Positions 7,593 to 14,580 of a DNA stretch of 39,555 nt are shown piece after piece. The position numbers were made by a program, and so were the translations under genes. The stretch is from positions 1 to 39,555 of the forward strand of contig JAQBQL010000261.1 in the NCBI GenBank assembly GCA_028287035.1, written 5' to 3'. The stretch comes from Labilithrix sp. (GTDB taxonomy: Bacteria > Myxococcota > Polyangia > Polyangiales > Polyangiaceae). Position 1 is the stretch's first letter. Each line of letters opens with the position of its first letter. The notes beneath the pieces are model-generated. The model made no database searches. It saw only the letters and a program-made list of their open reading frames with translations, and was not told the origin of the DNA.

Positions 7593-8428
7593 GACTCTTC
7601 CCCGCCTTCTTCGACGCTGTCCCGGGGGATGGCGCCGATCTGTTCGACATAGCAATCGGCGAGCGCCTTCTGCAGCTTCTGACGCGCGTGGAAGAGGCGG
7701 CTCATGATGGTCCCTTTCGACACGTTCATGGCCTGGGCCATCTCCTCGTAACTCAGGCCTTCTATCTCTCGCATCACGATGACGCCGCGGTGGTAGGGCG
7801 GTAGCGCGTCGAGCGCCACCTGGAGACGTGCGGCGATCTCGCGCCGACGGACGACGTCGGCGGGATCGGACCCGTCGACGCGGCTGAGCAGGGGGAAGTC
7901 GGCCTCGAGGGCCTCGTCACTCTCGAACCTCGACTCGTCGATGTCGACGAGCTGGCGGCCCGGCTTCCGGATGAGATCGATGCTGAGGTTCGTGATGATC
8001 CGGTAGAGCCACGTGAAGAAGCTGGAGCCACCCTGGAAGTTGTTGAGGCCCTTGAAGACGCGAAGGAAGGCATCCTGGACGAGCTCGCGAGCGTCGTTCT
8101 CGTCGCGAACGAGCTGGAGGGCGATGGCGAAAGCCCGACGCTGATGACGCTCGACGAGCGCCTTGAACGCCGCCTTGTCACCTGCTTGCGCCTTCGCGAT
8201 GAGCCCACGGTCCTCCTCCGCCTCCCGGACTCTTGCTTGCTTTGCGTTGGACGCGTCCGAAACGCGCATATTCACGCTCGGCGCAGGCGGCGGCGCATGC
8301 GACGGCGTCTTCTTGGGATCGCGCTCCGGCTCGGACGCGGGCGGGGGCACGTCGAGGCCCTCCCCCTCCTCGCCGGACGAGACGGGAGAGCCCTCGAGCT
8401 CGTCCTCCTGTGGGCGGGCGACCGACAT
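7589..8428 (-). CDS. ECF-type RNA polymerase sigma factor
   Basis: From ATG 8428 the protein has 279 residues. The first 70 or so are acidic and Pro-rich. Sigma region 2 spans about 85-155 ('AFKALVERHQRRAFAIA', 'DENDARELVQDAFLRVFKG', 'FFTWLYRIITNLSIDLIRK'). Region 4 spans about 201-255 ('ALPPYHRGVIVMREIEGLSY', 'MAQAMNVSKGTIMSRLFHAR'). This is the sigma2-sigma4 layout of the RpoE-like ECF group. It directs polymerase to a small regulon, usually for envelope stress. It is followed by its likely anti-sigma factor (4-bp overlap) and a secreted protein. ATG 8479 and ATG 8269 are alternative starts; the longer one would overlap the uspA start on the other strand. Confidence 0.88.
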   Translation of the reverse strand: MSVARPQEDELEGSPVSSGEEGEGLDVPPPASEPERDPKKTPSHAPPPAPSVNMRVSDASNAKQARVREAEEDRGLIAKAQAGDKAAFKALVERHQRRAFAIALQLVRDENDARELVQDAFLRVFKGLNNFQGGSSFFTWLYRIITNLSIDLIRKPGRQLVDIDESRFESDEALEADFPLLSRVDGSDPADVVRRREIAARLQVALDALPPYHRGVIVMREIEGLSYEEMAQAMNVSKGTIMSRLFHARQKLQKALADCYVEQIGAIPRDSVEEGGEES

Positions 8429-8477
8429 CAGCTGGTCCAGGGTAGTCCATGGGGACCGGGGACGGTAGCCTGGGATC

Positions 8478-8900
8478 ATGAAGCGAATTCTCGTGTGCCT
8501 CGATGGCTCGCCGCGCGCCCCCTTCGTGCTGGAGACGGCGGCGAACGTCGCGAAGAGCATCGGCGCGAAGCTGTCCCTTCTCCACGCGATCGGCCTTCCG
8601 ACGTCGATCGATCAGGAGGCCGTCGCGCACGGTGAGTCGGTCACCGCAGCCGCCGAGGCCGCGGCCCGGGCGGAGCTCTCGGCGGCCTCCGCGCACCTCG
8701 GCGATCTCGTCGAGGGGCAGCACGTGCGGCTCGGCGTGCCGTGGGATGCCATCTGCCATGCGGCGACCGAGCTCGACTGCGACCTCGTCGTGCTCGGGTC
8801 CCACGGCTACACCGGGATCGACAAGATCCTCGGCACCACCGCGGGAAAGGTCGTCAACCACTGCGACCGCTCGGTCATGGTCGTCCGCCAGAAGCCCTGA
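8478..8900 (+). CDS. Universal stress protein (UspA family)
   Basis: This is a single-domain Usp of 140 residues. It begins with the first strand and Asp of the family ('KRILVCLDGS', residues 2-11) and ends with the ATP-binding pattern G-x2-G-x9-G-(S/T) as 'GSHGYTGIDKILGTTAGKV', followed by the final strand 'SVMVVRQKP'. ATP-binding Usps work as dimers in the cytoplasm under stress. The gene diverges from the ECF sigma gene, whose preferred start is only 49 bp away. It converges on the HtrA gene with 4 bp between the stops. Confidence 0.9.
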   Translation: MKRILVCLDGSPRAPFVLETAANVAKSIGAKLSLLHAIGLPTSIDQEAVAHGESVTAAAEAAARAELSAASAHLGDLVEGQHVRLGVPWDAICHAATELDCDLVVLGSHGYTGIDKILGTTAGKVVNHCDRSVMVVRQKP

Positions 8901-8904
8901 GGCT

Positions 8905-10164
8905 TCAGTTGTCGTCGTCGGGGCTTGGCTGCGCCGGGTGGGGCCGGAGCTGCGCGGGCCGCGCCTTCGGCTCCTTCAGCTCGCCGAGCGTCACCTTCAG
9001 GTCGAGCGGCTTGCCCGCGCGCAGCACGCGGACCGCCGCCGTCTGACCGACGCCCTTCGTGCTGGCGAGCCACTGCAGGAGGCTCCCTCGGTCGACCGTC
9101 TGACCCTCGAACCCGACGATGAGGTCGCCCGCCTGGAGCTTCGCCTTGTCGGCGGGGCCGCCGGGCTCGACCTGCTGGATGACCGCACCCTTTTCGCCGG
9201 TGATCTTGAGCTGCTCGTGCTCCTCGGGGCTGAGGTCGCGCGCATCCCGGATGACGACGCCGAGCGCGCTGCGCGTGATCTTCCCCTCCTTGAGGAGGGT
9301 CGGCATGAGCTGCTTCACCATGTTGATGGGGATCGCGAAGCCGATGCCCTGCGCGCCGTCCCCGCGGATGGCGGTGTTCATTCCCACCACCTCGCCGCGG
9401 AGGTTGAGGAGCGGACCGCCCGAGTTGCCCGGGTTGATCGACGCGTCCGTCTGGAGGAAGTTGTAGTAGCCGGTCGCGTCCAGGCGGACGTCGTTCCCGC
9501 CGCGCCCCTTGGCGCTGACGATGCCGGCGCTCACGGTGTGCGAGAGGCCGAAAGGATTGCCGATCGCGACGACCCAGTCGCCGACCTCGAGCGCGTCGGA
9601 GTCGCCGAGGGGGATCGCCTTCAGGTCCTTCGCGCCCTCGATCTTCACGACCGCGATGTCGGTGCGCGGGTCCCGGCCGGTGACCTTCGCCTTGTAACGC
9701 TTCTCGTCCGACAGGAGGACCGTGATCTCCTCGGCGCCCTCGATCACGTGGTTGTTCGTGATGATGACGCCTTCCTTGTCGACGATGAACCCGGTGCCGA
9801 GGCCCTTCTGCTGATGGCCACCGTGGCGGCGGCCGAAGAGCGCGGCGCCTCCCTCCTCTTCTCCGGAGGTGTAGATGGTCACGACGCTCGGGTCGGCGAG
9901 CCGCGCGATGGGCGCGAAGCTGAGGGGCGCCATCTTCAGGTCCTGCGGCACTGCGGCGGGCGGCGCGGTGACGCCGACCGCACCGGCCGCGGGCGTACCC
10001 GAGGTCAGCGTGGTCGTTCCTGGTGCGGCGGCGGCGCCCGCGTCCTTTCCCTTGCCCTTGCAGGCGGTCACCCCGGCGCCGAGCGCGAGGGCGAGCGGAA
10101 GAACGAGGACGAGGCGGGCGGATCGGACGGTTCGAGAGGCAGAGGTCGAACGAAGGGACGGCAT
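8905..10164 (-). CDS. HtrA/DegP-type serine protease, lipoprotein form, one PDZ domain
   Basis: The protein has 419 residues. A hydrophobic N-terminus ends in a lipobox-like 'GVTAC' (Cys35), so the protease is probably lipid-anchored, unlike soluble DegP. An Ala/Gly/Pro linker reaches residue 78. The trypsin-fold domain carries the triad His139 ('TNNHV'), Asp169 ('DPRTDIAVV') and Ser248 ('NPGNSGGPL'). One PDZ domain lies at about 300-395 ('GAVIQQVEPGGPADKAKLQAGDLIVGFEG' region). The last 20 residues are Pro-rich. HtrA proteins degrade or refold damaged envelope proteins. It lies 38 bp after the DUF1844 gene in the same orientation and may share its transcript. Confidence 0.9.
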   Translation of the reverse strand: MPSLRSTSASRTVRSARLVLVLPLALALGAGVTACKGKGKDAGAAAAPGTTTLTSGTPAAGAVGVTAPPAAVPQDLKMAPLSFAPIARLADPSVVTIYTSGEEEGGAALFGRRHGGHQQKGLGTGFIVDKEGVIITNNHVIEGAEEITVLLSDEKRYKAKVTGRDPRTDIAVVKIEGAKDLKAIPLGDSDALEVGDWVVAIGNPFGLSHTVSAGIVSAKGRGGNDVRLDATGYYNFLQTDASINPGNSGGPLLNLRGEVVGMNTAIRGDGAQGIGFAIPINMVKQLMPTLLKEGKITRSALGVVIRDARDLSPEEHEQLKITGEKGAVIQQVEPGGPADKAKLQAGDLIVGFEGQTVDRGSLLQWLASTKGVGQTAAVRVLRAGKPLDLKVTLGELKEPKARPAQLRPHPAQPSPDDDN

Positions 10165-10202
10165 GGGCTCCTTGCCTGGGACTGACGCGCGTCCCTCGTC
10201 GA

Positions 10203-10469
10203 TTATTTCTTCGCGTGCTCCACGTATCGCATGCGGAGGTCGAACAGCACCTGGGCGAGGAGACGCTCTTCGTCGCCCGTGAGGTTGCCCTTCGTCTTCT
10301 CCTCGAGAAGGCTGAGGATGTCGACGTTCTGCTTGGCGAGGCCCAGGTCCACCTGGGTCTCGTTGGTGTCCGGGTCGGGGACCTCGCCCAGGTGCATCAG
10401 CGCGGAATGGCTGAGCGACAGGATGAAGGTCGCGAAGTCGAGGTGCGGGAGCGCGTCGTGGTCGCTCAT
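10203..10469 (-). CDS. DUF1844 protein
   Basis: The protein has 88 residues. 'LDFATFILSLSHSALMHLGE' near the N-terminus, then 'LAKQNVDILSLLEEKTKGNL' and 'EERLLAQVLFDLRMRYVE', is the complete DUF1844 pattern. Members of this family are small, helical, of unknown function, and found in delta-proteobacteria, Acidobacteria and relatives. The start has a GGAG site inside the 7-bp gap after the preceding gene. It lies between an acidic disordered protein and an HtrA-type protease, so a link to protein quality control is possible but not shown. Confidence 0.82.
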   Translation of the reverse strand: MSDHDALPHLDFATFILSLSHSALMHLGEVPDPDTNETQVDLGLAKQNVDILSLLEEKTKGNLTGDEERLLAQVLFDLRMRYVEHAKK

Positions 10470-10476
10470 GCCGCGA

Positions 10477-10884
10477 TCACTCCGGCGCGCGTTCGGACGC
10501 GTCGTCCGCGTCGTCGTCCGAAGCGGAAGCCTCGGGGTCGGCGGCCGGCTCGGGCTCGTCGGGCGAGGTGATCGCCGCGGGCTCGTTCGAGGCGAACGCC
10601 GGCGGCGGCGGGGGGGCAGCGGCAGCGGCGGGCGCGGCGGCGACCTCCTCCACGTCGTCGTCGTCGTCCTCCTCGTCCTCCTCGTCGGAGAAGTCCTCGA
10701 CGGCGGGCTCGACGATCGGCTGGAGGAGCGCGGGCTGCGACGTGGCGAACGACGCCGTCTGACCGCCGAGATCCGGGAGCGCGGCCAGGTACTTCTCGAC
10801 GTCCTTCTCGGTCACCGAGCCGGCCTTGAGGTTACGGTCGCGCACTCGGACGTCGAACGTCCAGGGATTCGTCTTCTGCGTCAT
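10477..10884 (-). CDS. Acidic, disordered protein upstream of DUF1844
   Basis: The protein has 135 residues. The first 50 form the only ordered-looking part ('NPWTFDVRVRDRNLKAG', 'VTEKDVEKYLAALPDL'). The rest is low complexity: an Asp/Glu run near 66-79, an Ala/Pro block, then a Pro/Asp/Ala/Ser tail. No membrane segment or signal peptide is visible. I do not recognise a named family. It is separated from the DUF1844 gene by 7 bp, so the two are probably co-transcribed. The acidic run is encoded by a triplet repeat that could vary in length. Confidence 0.65.
   Translation of the reverse strand: MTQKTNPWTFDVRVRDRNLKAGSVTEKDVEKYLAALPDLGGQTASFATSQPALLQPIVEPAVEDFSDEEDEEDDDDDVEEVAAAPAAAAAPPPPPAFASNEPAAITSPDEPEPAADPEASASDDDADDASERAPE
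10654..10686. repeat. GTC/CTC trinucleotide tract coding an acidic run
   Basis: Five GTC triplets in a row, then a mix of CTC and GTC triplets, eleven in all. On the minus strand they encode the Asp/Glu run DEEDEEDDDDD in the acidic protein. Confidence 0.75.
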
Positions 10885-10927
10885 GCCGCCCGTTTAGCTC
10901 CGCGCCCGACGGGCTGCAAGTGTGGGT

Positions 10928-11551
10928 TCAGGAAGGCTTCTTGGAGCCGAGCTGGACGAGGTTCTCGCCGGCCGGGGGGTGGTCGTGGGAGTGGCCGTGC
11001 GCGTGGCCATCCGCGTGGTCGTGCGAGTGGTCGTGGGTCGGATCGTCGCACTCGTGGGTGTGGTAGCCCGCGTCGTCGAAGCCGGCGGCGGCCTCCGCGA
11101 TCTCTTCCTCGGACGCCGCGGCGACCTCCTTCACCTTGACGGAGTAGCAGAGGGTGACGCCCGCGAGCGGGTGGTTGGCGTCGACGACGACCGACTCCTC
11201 CTTCACCTCCATCACGCGCATCGGGACCTCTTCGCCGTCGGGCGACTCGGCCACGACCTCGTCGCCCACGGTGACGTTCGCGGGATCGGGGAAGTCGCTC
11301 TTCTCGATCTCCATGACGAGCTCCTCGTCACGCTCGCCGAAGCCTTCTTCGGGGGTGACGCGGATCTCCTTCGACGCGCCGACTTCCAGTCCGTCGAGCG
11401 CCGCCTCGAGGCCCGGCACGAGCATGCCGTAGCCGTGCACGTAGAGGATGGGCTCGCCGTCGTCGCCGTCGCTGGAGTCGAGCACCTCGCCCTTGTCGTC
11501 ACGGAGCGTGTACTCGAGCACCACCCGCGCGTTCGACTGAATCGTGTTCAT
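10928..11551 (-). CDS. slyD: FKBP-type peptidyl-prolyl isomerase, SlyD-like
   Basis: The protein has 207 residues. The split FKBP domain is at about 5-75 and 130-150, with 'YVHGYGMLVPGLEAALDGL' in the first part and 'DANHPLAGVTLCYSVKV' in the second. The insert-in-flap chaperone domain (about 76-128, 'PEEGFGERDEELV') lies between them. The C-terminal tail has eleven His and a Cys in 29 residues ('HDHSHDHADGHAHGHSHDH'), the metal-binding feature of SlyD. SlyD folds proline-limited proteins and delivers nickel or other metals in the cytoplasm. The gene lies 12 bp after the aconitase-family gene on the same strand and is probably in its operon. Confidence 0.88.
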   Translation of the reverse strand: MNTIQSNARVVLEYTLRDDKGEVLDSSDGDDGEPILYVHGYGMLVPGLEAALDGLEVGASKEIRVTPEEGFGERDEELVMEIEKSDFPDPANVTVGDEVVAESPDGEEVPMRVMEVKEESVVVDANHPLAGVTLCYSVKVKEVAAASEEEIAEAAAGFDDAGYHTHECDDPTHDHSHDHADGHAHGHSHDHPPAGENLVQLGSKKPS

Positions 11552-11563
11552 CGCTGCTCTCTA

Positions 11564-13531
11564 CTACAGGGCGTCCGGTCCCGCGATACGTCCGGCGATG
11601 GCGCTCGCGGCGATGACGAGCGGGCTCGCCAGGTAGACCTTGCCGGGACCGCTGCGCCCCGGAAAATTGCGGTTGATGGCGCTCACGGTGACCTGCTCGG
11701 GCGAGTCGCTCACGCCCGGGCCGGCCTTGATGCAGGCGCCGCACGAGGGGTCGACGAGCTCGGCGCCCGCGGCGGCGAAGACCTCGAGATAGCCCTTCTT
11801 CTCGGCGTAGCGGCGGATGTCCTGCGAGCCGAACTGGATGTAGAGGTGCACGCCGTCGGCGACGCGTTTGCCCTTCTTCACGGCGTCGGCGAGGACCTGC
11901 GCGTACATGTCCATGTCGGCCTTCTTGCCGCCCGTGCACGAGCCGCCGTACGCGATGTCGATCTTCACGTTCGCGTCGAGGTCCTTCAGCGGGATGCCGT
12001 TGCGCGGGTCGCCGGGGGTCGCGACCATCGGCTCGACGGCCGCGAGATCGATCGTGAACGTCGCGAGGTACTCGGCGCCCGCGTCGGCCTTGACGATGCG
12101 CCAGCGCACGTCGTCGGGGTCGAGGCCGCGCTGGTTCGCGAGGTACTCGACCACCACCTCGTCCGCCTCGATGATGCCGGTGAAGCCGCCCGCCTCGACC
12201 GCCATGTTGGTGAGTGTCGCGCGCTCGTCGAGCGAGAGCCCGGTGATGCCGTCGCCCCCGAACTCGAGCACCTTGCCGATGCCCTTGCCGGTCTTGAAGA
12301 AGTCGGAGCTCAGGATGTGGAGCATCACGTCCTTGGCGCAGACGCCGGGACGGAGCGTGCCGGTGAGCTCGAAGCGCGCCGTCTCGGGGACGGTGACGCG
12401 GACGTCCTTCGTGTACCAGGCGTTCGCCATGTCGGTGGACCCGACGCCGAAGGCGAAGCACCCGAGGGCGCCGGCCATGCACGTGTGCGAGTCGGTCCCG
12501 GCGACGAGCTGACCGGGGAGCGCGATCTCCTCGATGACCTTGTTGTGGCAGATGGCTTCCGAGCCCACGAGCTTCCCGTCGCGGTGGACCTCGCCGTAGA
12601 GCTTCACGCCCTGGCGCTTCGTGAAGTCCTCCTGGACGGTGGCGAGGCTCGCCGCCTGCTCCTTGAGACCCATGTCGCGATGCGCCTTCGGCATGACGAG
12701 GTCGAGGAACGTGAGGTGGTCGCGGAAGGCCCACACGGAGCCGGGCTCGGTGACCTTCGCGTCCTTGCCCATCTCGGCCGTGAAGAGCGACTCGGCCATC
12801 GGCGTGACGTACTCGTGCGAGAAGCGGACGTCGGTGCGCGCGAAGAACGCATCGCCCGGCTTCACGGCGGGCACGCCGGTCTTGCCGGAGCGCGCGTCGG
12901 TGATGACGTGGGCGGCGAGGATCTTCTCGCACAGCGTCATCGGGCGCGGCGCGGTGGTGATGGCAGGGGGCGTCGTCTCGCCGGCGAGACGCGCGCGGTT
13001 GTACGCGAAGAGGCCCCCGTGCTCGACGATCGCCGCGCTGATGGGGTCGAGGCCCTTCGTGAACTCGGTCATCGGGATCTCCTCGCCGCGCTCGATGCGC
13101 CCGACGAGGCCGAAATCGGTCGACGTGAGCAGGCCGATGTTCTGCGCGTTCTGGCGGTAGATCTTCTCGATGCTCTTCGCGATGACGAGCTGCACGCCCG
13201 ACTTGAGCTCGCTGTAGGGCGCGGTCTCGCGGCTCGAGCCGCAGCCCTTCGAGGCGCCGCTCACGATGACCCCGAAGCCGCCGTTCTTGATCGCGTCCTT
13301 GCCGATCTTGCCGCCGCGGAGGCCGACCAGGCAGTAACGCGCCAGCGTCTCGTCGTAGTAGTAGCAAACCCAGCCCGGCGTGAGCTCGTCCGTCGAGATG
13401 TTCGACACGAGCGGCCGCTCCGGATCGAAGGCGAGATCCTCGCCGCCGAGCTGACGCTCGAGGAGCGCTGCGTCCTCCGTCACGTAGAGGGTTCGGCCCT
13501 GGATGCGAACAGACCGGGAGGGAGCTGCCAT
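11564..13531 (-). CDS. Single-chain aconitase/isopropylmalate-dehydratase-family enzyme, swivel domain first
   Basis: From ATG 13531 the protein has 655 residues. Residues about 1-190 form the small swivel domain, with the substrate loop 'GCGSSRETAPYSE' (97-109), equivalent to LeuD's GSxREHA. Residues about 195-655 form the catalytic part: 'GTDSHTC' (345-351), and three [4Fe-4S] ligands at Cys532 ('GGSCTGG'), Cys597 and Cys600 ('PSCGACIKAG'), then 'NRNFPGRSGPG'. Family members reversibly hydrate and dehydrate citrate-like or isopropylmalate-like acids. The order swivel-then-catalytic is the reverse of AcnA. AcnB also has its swivel before the catalytic part, but its N-terminal HEAT-like domain is absent here. 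Substrate cannot be told: aconitate, isopropylmalate or homoaconitate are all possible. Sequence before ATG 13531 in this frame looks like shadow coding. Confidence 0.82.
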   Translation of the reverse strand: MAAPSRSVRIQGRTLYVTEDAALLERQLGGEDLAFDPERPLVSNISTDELTPGWVCYYYDETLARYCLVGLRGGKIGKDAIKNGGFGVIVSGASKGCGSSRETAPYSELKSGVQLVIAKSIEKIYRQNAQNIGLLTSTDFGLVGRIERGEEIPMTEFTKGLDPISAAIVEHGGLFAYNRARLAGETTPPAITTAPRPMTLCEKILAAHVITDARSGKTGVPAVKPGDAFFARTDVRFSHEYVTPMAESLFTAEMGKDAKVTEPGSVWAFRDHLTFLDLVMPKAHRDMGLKEQAASLATVQEDFTKRQGVKLYGEVHRDGKLVGSEAICHNKVIEEIALPGQLVAGTDSHTCMAGALGCFAFGVGSTDMANAWYTKDVRVTVPETARFELTGTLRPGVCAKDVMLHILSSDFFKTGKGIGKVLEFGGDGITGLSLDERATLTNMAVEAGGFTGIIEADEVVVEYLANQRGLDPDDVRWRIVKADAGAEYLATFTIDLAAVEPMVATPGDPRNGIPLKDLDANVKIDIAYGGSCTGGKKADMDMYAQVLADAVKKGKRVADGVHLYIQFGSQDIRRYAEKKGYLEVFAAAGAELVDPSCGACIKAGPGVSDSPEQVTVSAINRNFPGRSGPGKVYLASPLVIAASAIAGRIAGPDAL

Positions 13532-13609
13532 GCTGAGGAGAGGCTTAGCACGCCTCGCCGCGCGCGAGAGTGGCGCCCGCGCGAGCGTTCGGGGTAAAGA
13601 CCGGCCGCC

Positions 13610-14515
13610 TTGGCATCCCCTGGTCCGGTCTGCGTCGTCACCACGAGCTACCCGTCGAACGACGGCGACGCGTCCGGTCATTTCGTGAAGGCCGAGGTGC
13701 TCGAGCTCGAACGTGCCGGACACGAGGTGACCGTCGTGACGCCGCGACCGGGCGGCGCGTTCGGATGGCCAGGCGTCGCGAGCCGCCTCCGCGCGAGCCC
13801 GCTCCGCGCCGTCGAGGCCGCGGGCTGGCTGTTACGCGCTGCGGCGCAGATCACCGAGGCGAAGCCGAGCCGTATCATCGCTCACTGGAGCGTTCCCTCG
13901 GCGTGGCCCGCGGTGATGATGTCGCGCGCCGGAGGCGTGCCGCTCGAGATCGTCTCGCACGGCGGCGACGTGCGGCTGCTCGTGGGGATGCCCGCGAGCG
14001 TCCGCGGCACGATGATGCGCGGAATGCTCTCGCGTGCCGCGACGTGGCGGTTCGTGTCGGCGTCGCTGCGCGACCATCTCCTCGCCGCGATCGAGCCGGC
14101 GCATGCGGTACGTCTCCGCGCCATCGCGCGGGTCGCCCCGAGCCCGATCACGATGCTCGACGTCGAGGCCGACGTGCAGCGCCGCCGCCGCACGCTCGGT
14201 GACCGACCGCTCTACGTGTGCGCAGGACGGCTCGTGCCGAGCAAGCGCGTCGATCGCGTGATCGACTACGTCGCCGGGCTCCGCAGCGAGTCGCCGATCC
14301 TCGTCGTGCTCGGCGATGGCCCGGAGCGCGCGCGGCTCGAGCGCGTCGCGCTCCGCTGGCGCATCGACGTCCGCTTCCTCGGCAACACGCCGCGCCGCGA
14401 GGCGCTCACCTGGATCGGCGCCGCCGACGAGCTCGTGCACGCGTCGGTCGCCGAGGGCGTGTCGACGGTCGTGCGCGAGGCCGAGTCGCTCGGCGTCAAG
14501 GTCACGATCCTCTAG
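13610..14515 (+). CDS. GT4-like glycosyltransferase, short C-terminus
   Basis: The protein has 301 residues from TTG 13610; the start is uncertain. The N-terminal half looks like a GT-B acceptor domain ('VCVVTTSYPSNDGDASGHFV', 'HEVTVVTPRPGG', 'RIIAHWSVPSAWPA', 'HGGDVRLL'). The second half is a donor domain ('YVCAGRLVPSKRVDRVIDYV', 'ILVVLGDGPERARLE', 'VRFLGNTPRREALTWI', 'EGVSTVVREAESLG'). The protein stops soon after the position of the conserved E-x7-E motif, about 60-80 residues earlier than usual GT4 enzymes, and ftsZ begins on the other strand 65 bp later. Either this is a compact form or the end has been lost. Donor and acceptor are unknown; cell-surface glycan synthesis is the usual role. 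Confidence 0.7.
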   Translation: MASPGPVCVVTTSYPSNDGDASGHFVKAEVLELERAGHEVTVVTPRPGGAFGWPGVASRLRASPLRAVEAAGWLLRAAAQITEAKPSRIIAHWSVPSAWPAVMMSRAGGVPLEIVSHGGDVRLLVGMPASVRGTMMRGMLSRAATWRFVSASLRDHLLAAIEPAHAVRLRAIARVAPSPITMLDVEADVQRRRRTLGDRPLYVCAGRLVPSKRVDRVIDYVAGLRSESPILVVLGDGPERARLERVALRWRIDVRFLGNTPRREALTWIGAADELVHASVAEGVSTVVREAESLGVKVTIL

Positions 14516-14537
14516 TCACGCGAGACGTCGCAGCGTG

Positions 14538-14562
14538 AGCGACCCGGTCCCGCCGGGTCGCT
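14538..14562. terminator. Hairpin between convergent glycosyltransferase and ftsZ
   Basis: AGCGACCCGG (14538-14547) and CCGGGTCGCT (14553-14562) form a perfect 10-bp stem with a TCCCG loop, between the stops of the glycosyltransferase (14515) and ftsZ (14581). There is no clear T-tract on either side, but position and strength suggest a bidirectional terminator. Confidence 0.6.
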
Positions 14563-14580
14563 GCATGCCGCGGCAGGCTC

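Noticed and set aside
10922..13597. 891-residue plus-strand open frame
   Set aside because: It is antisense to slyD and the aconitase-family gene, is Arg/Val/Glu-rich with no motif, and arises from GC-rich third positions.
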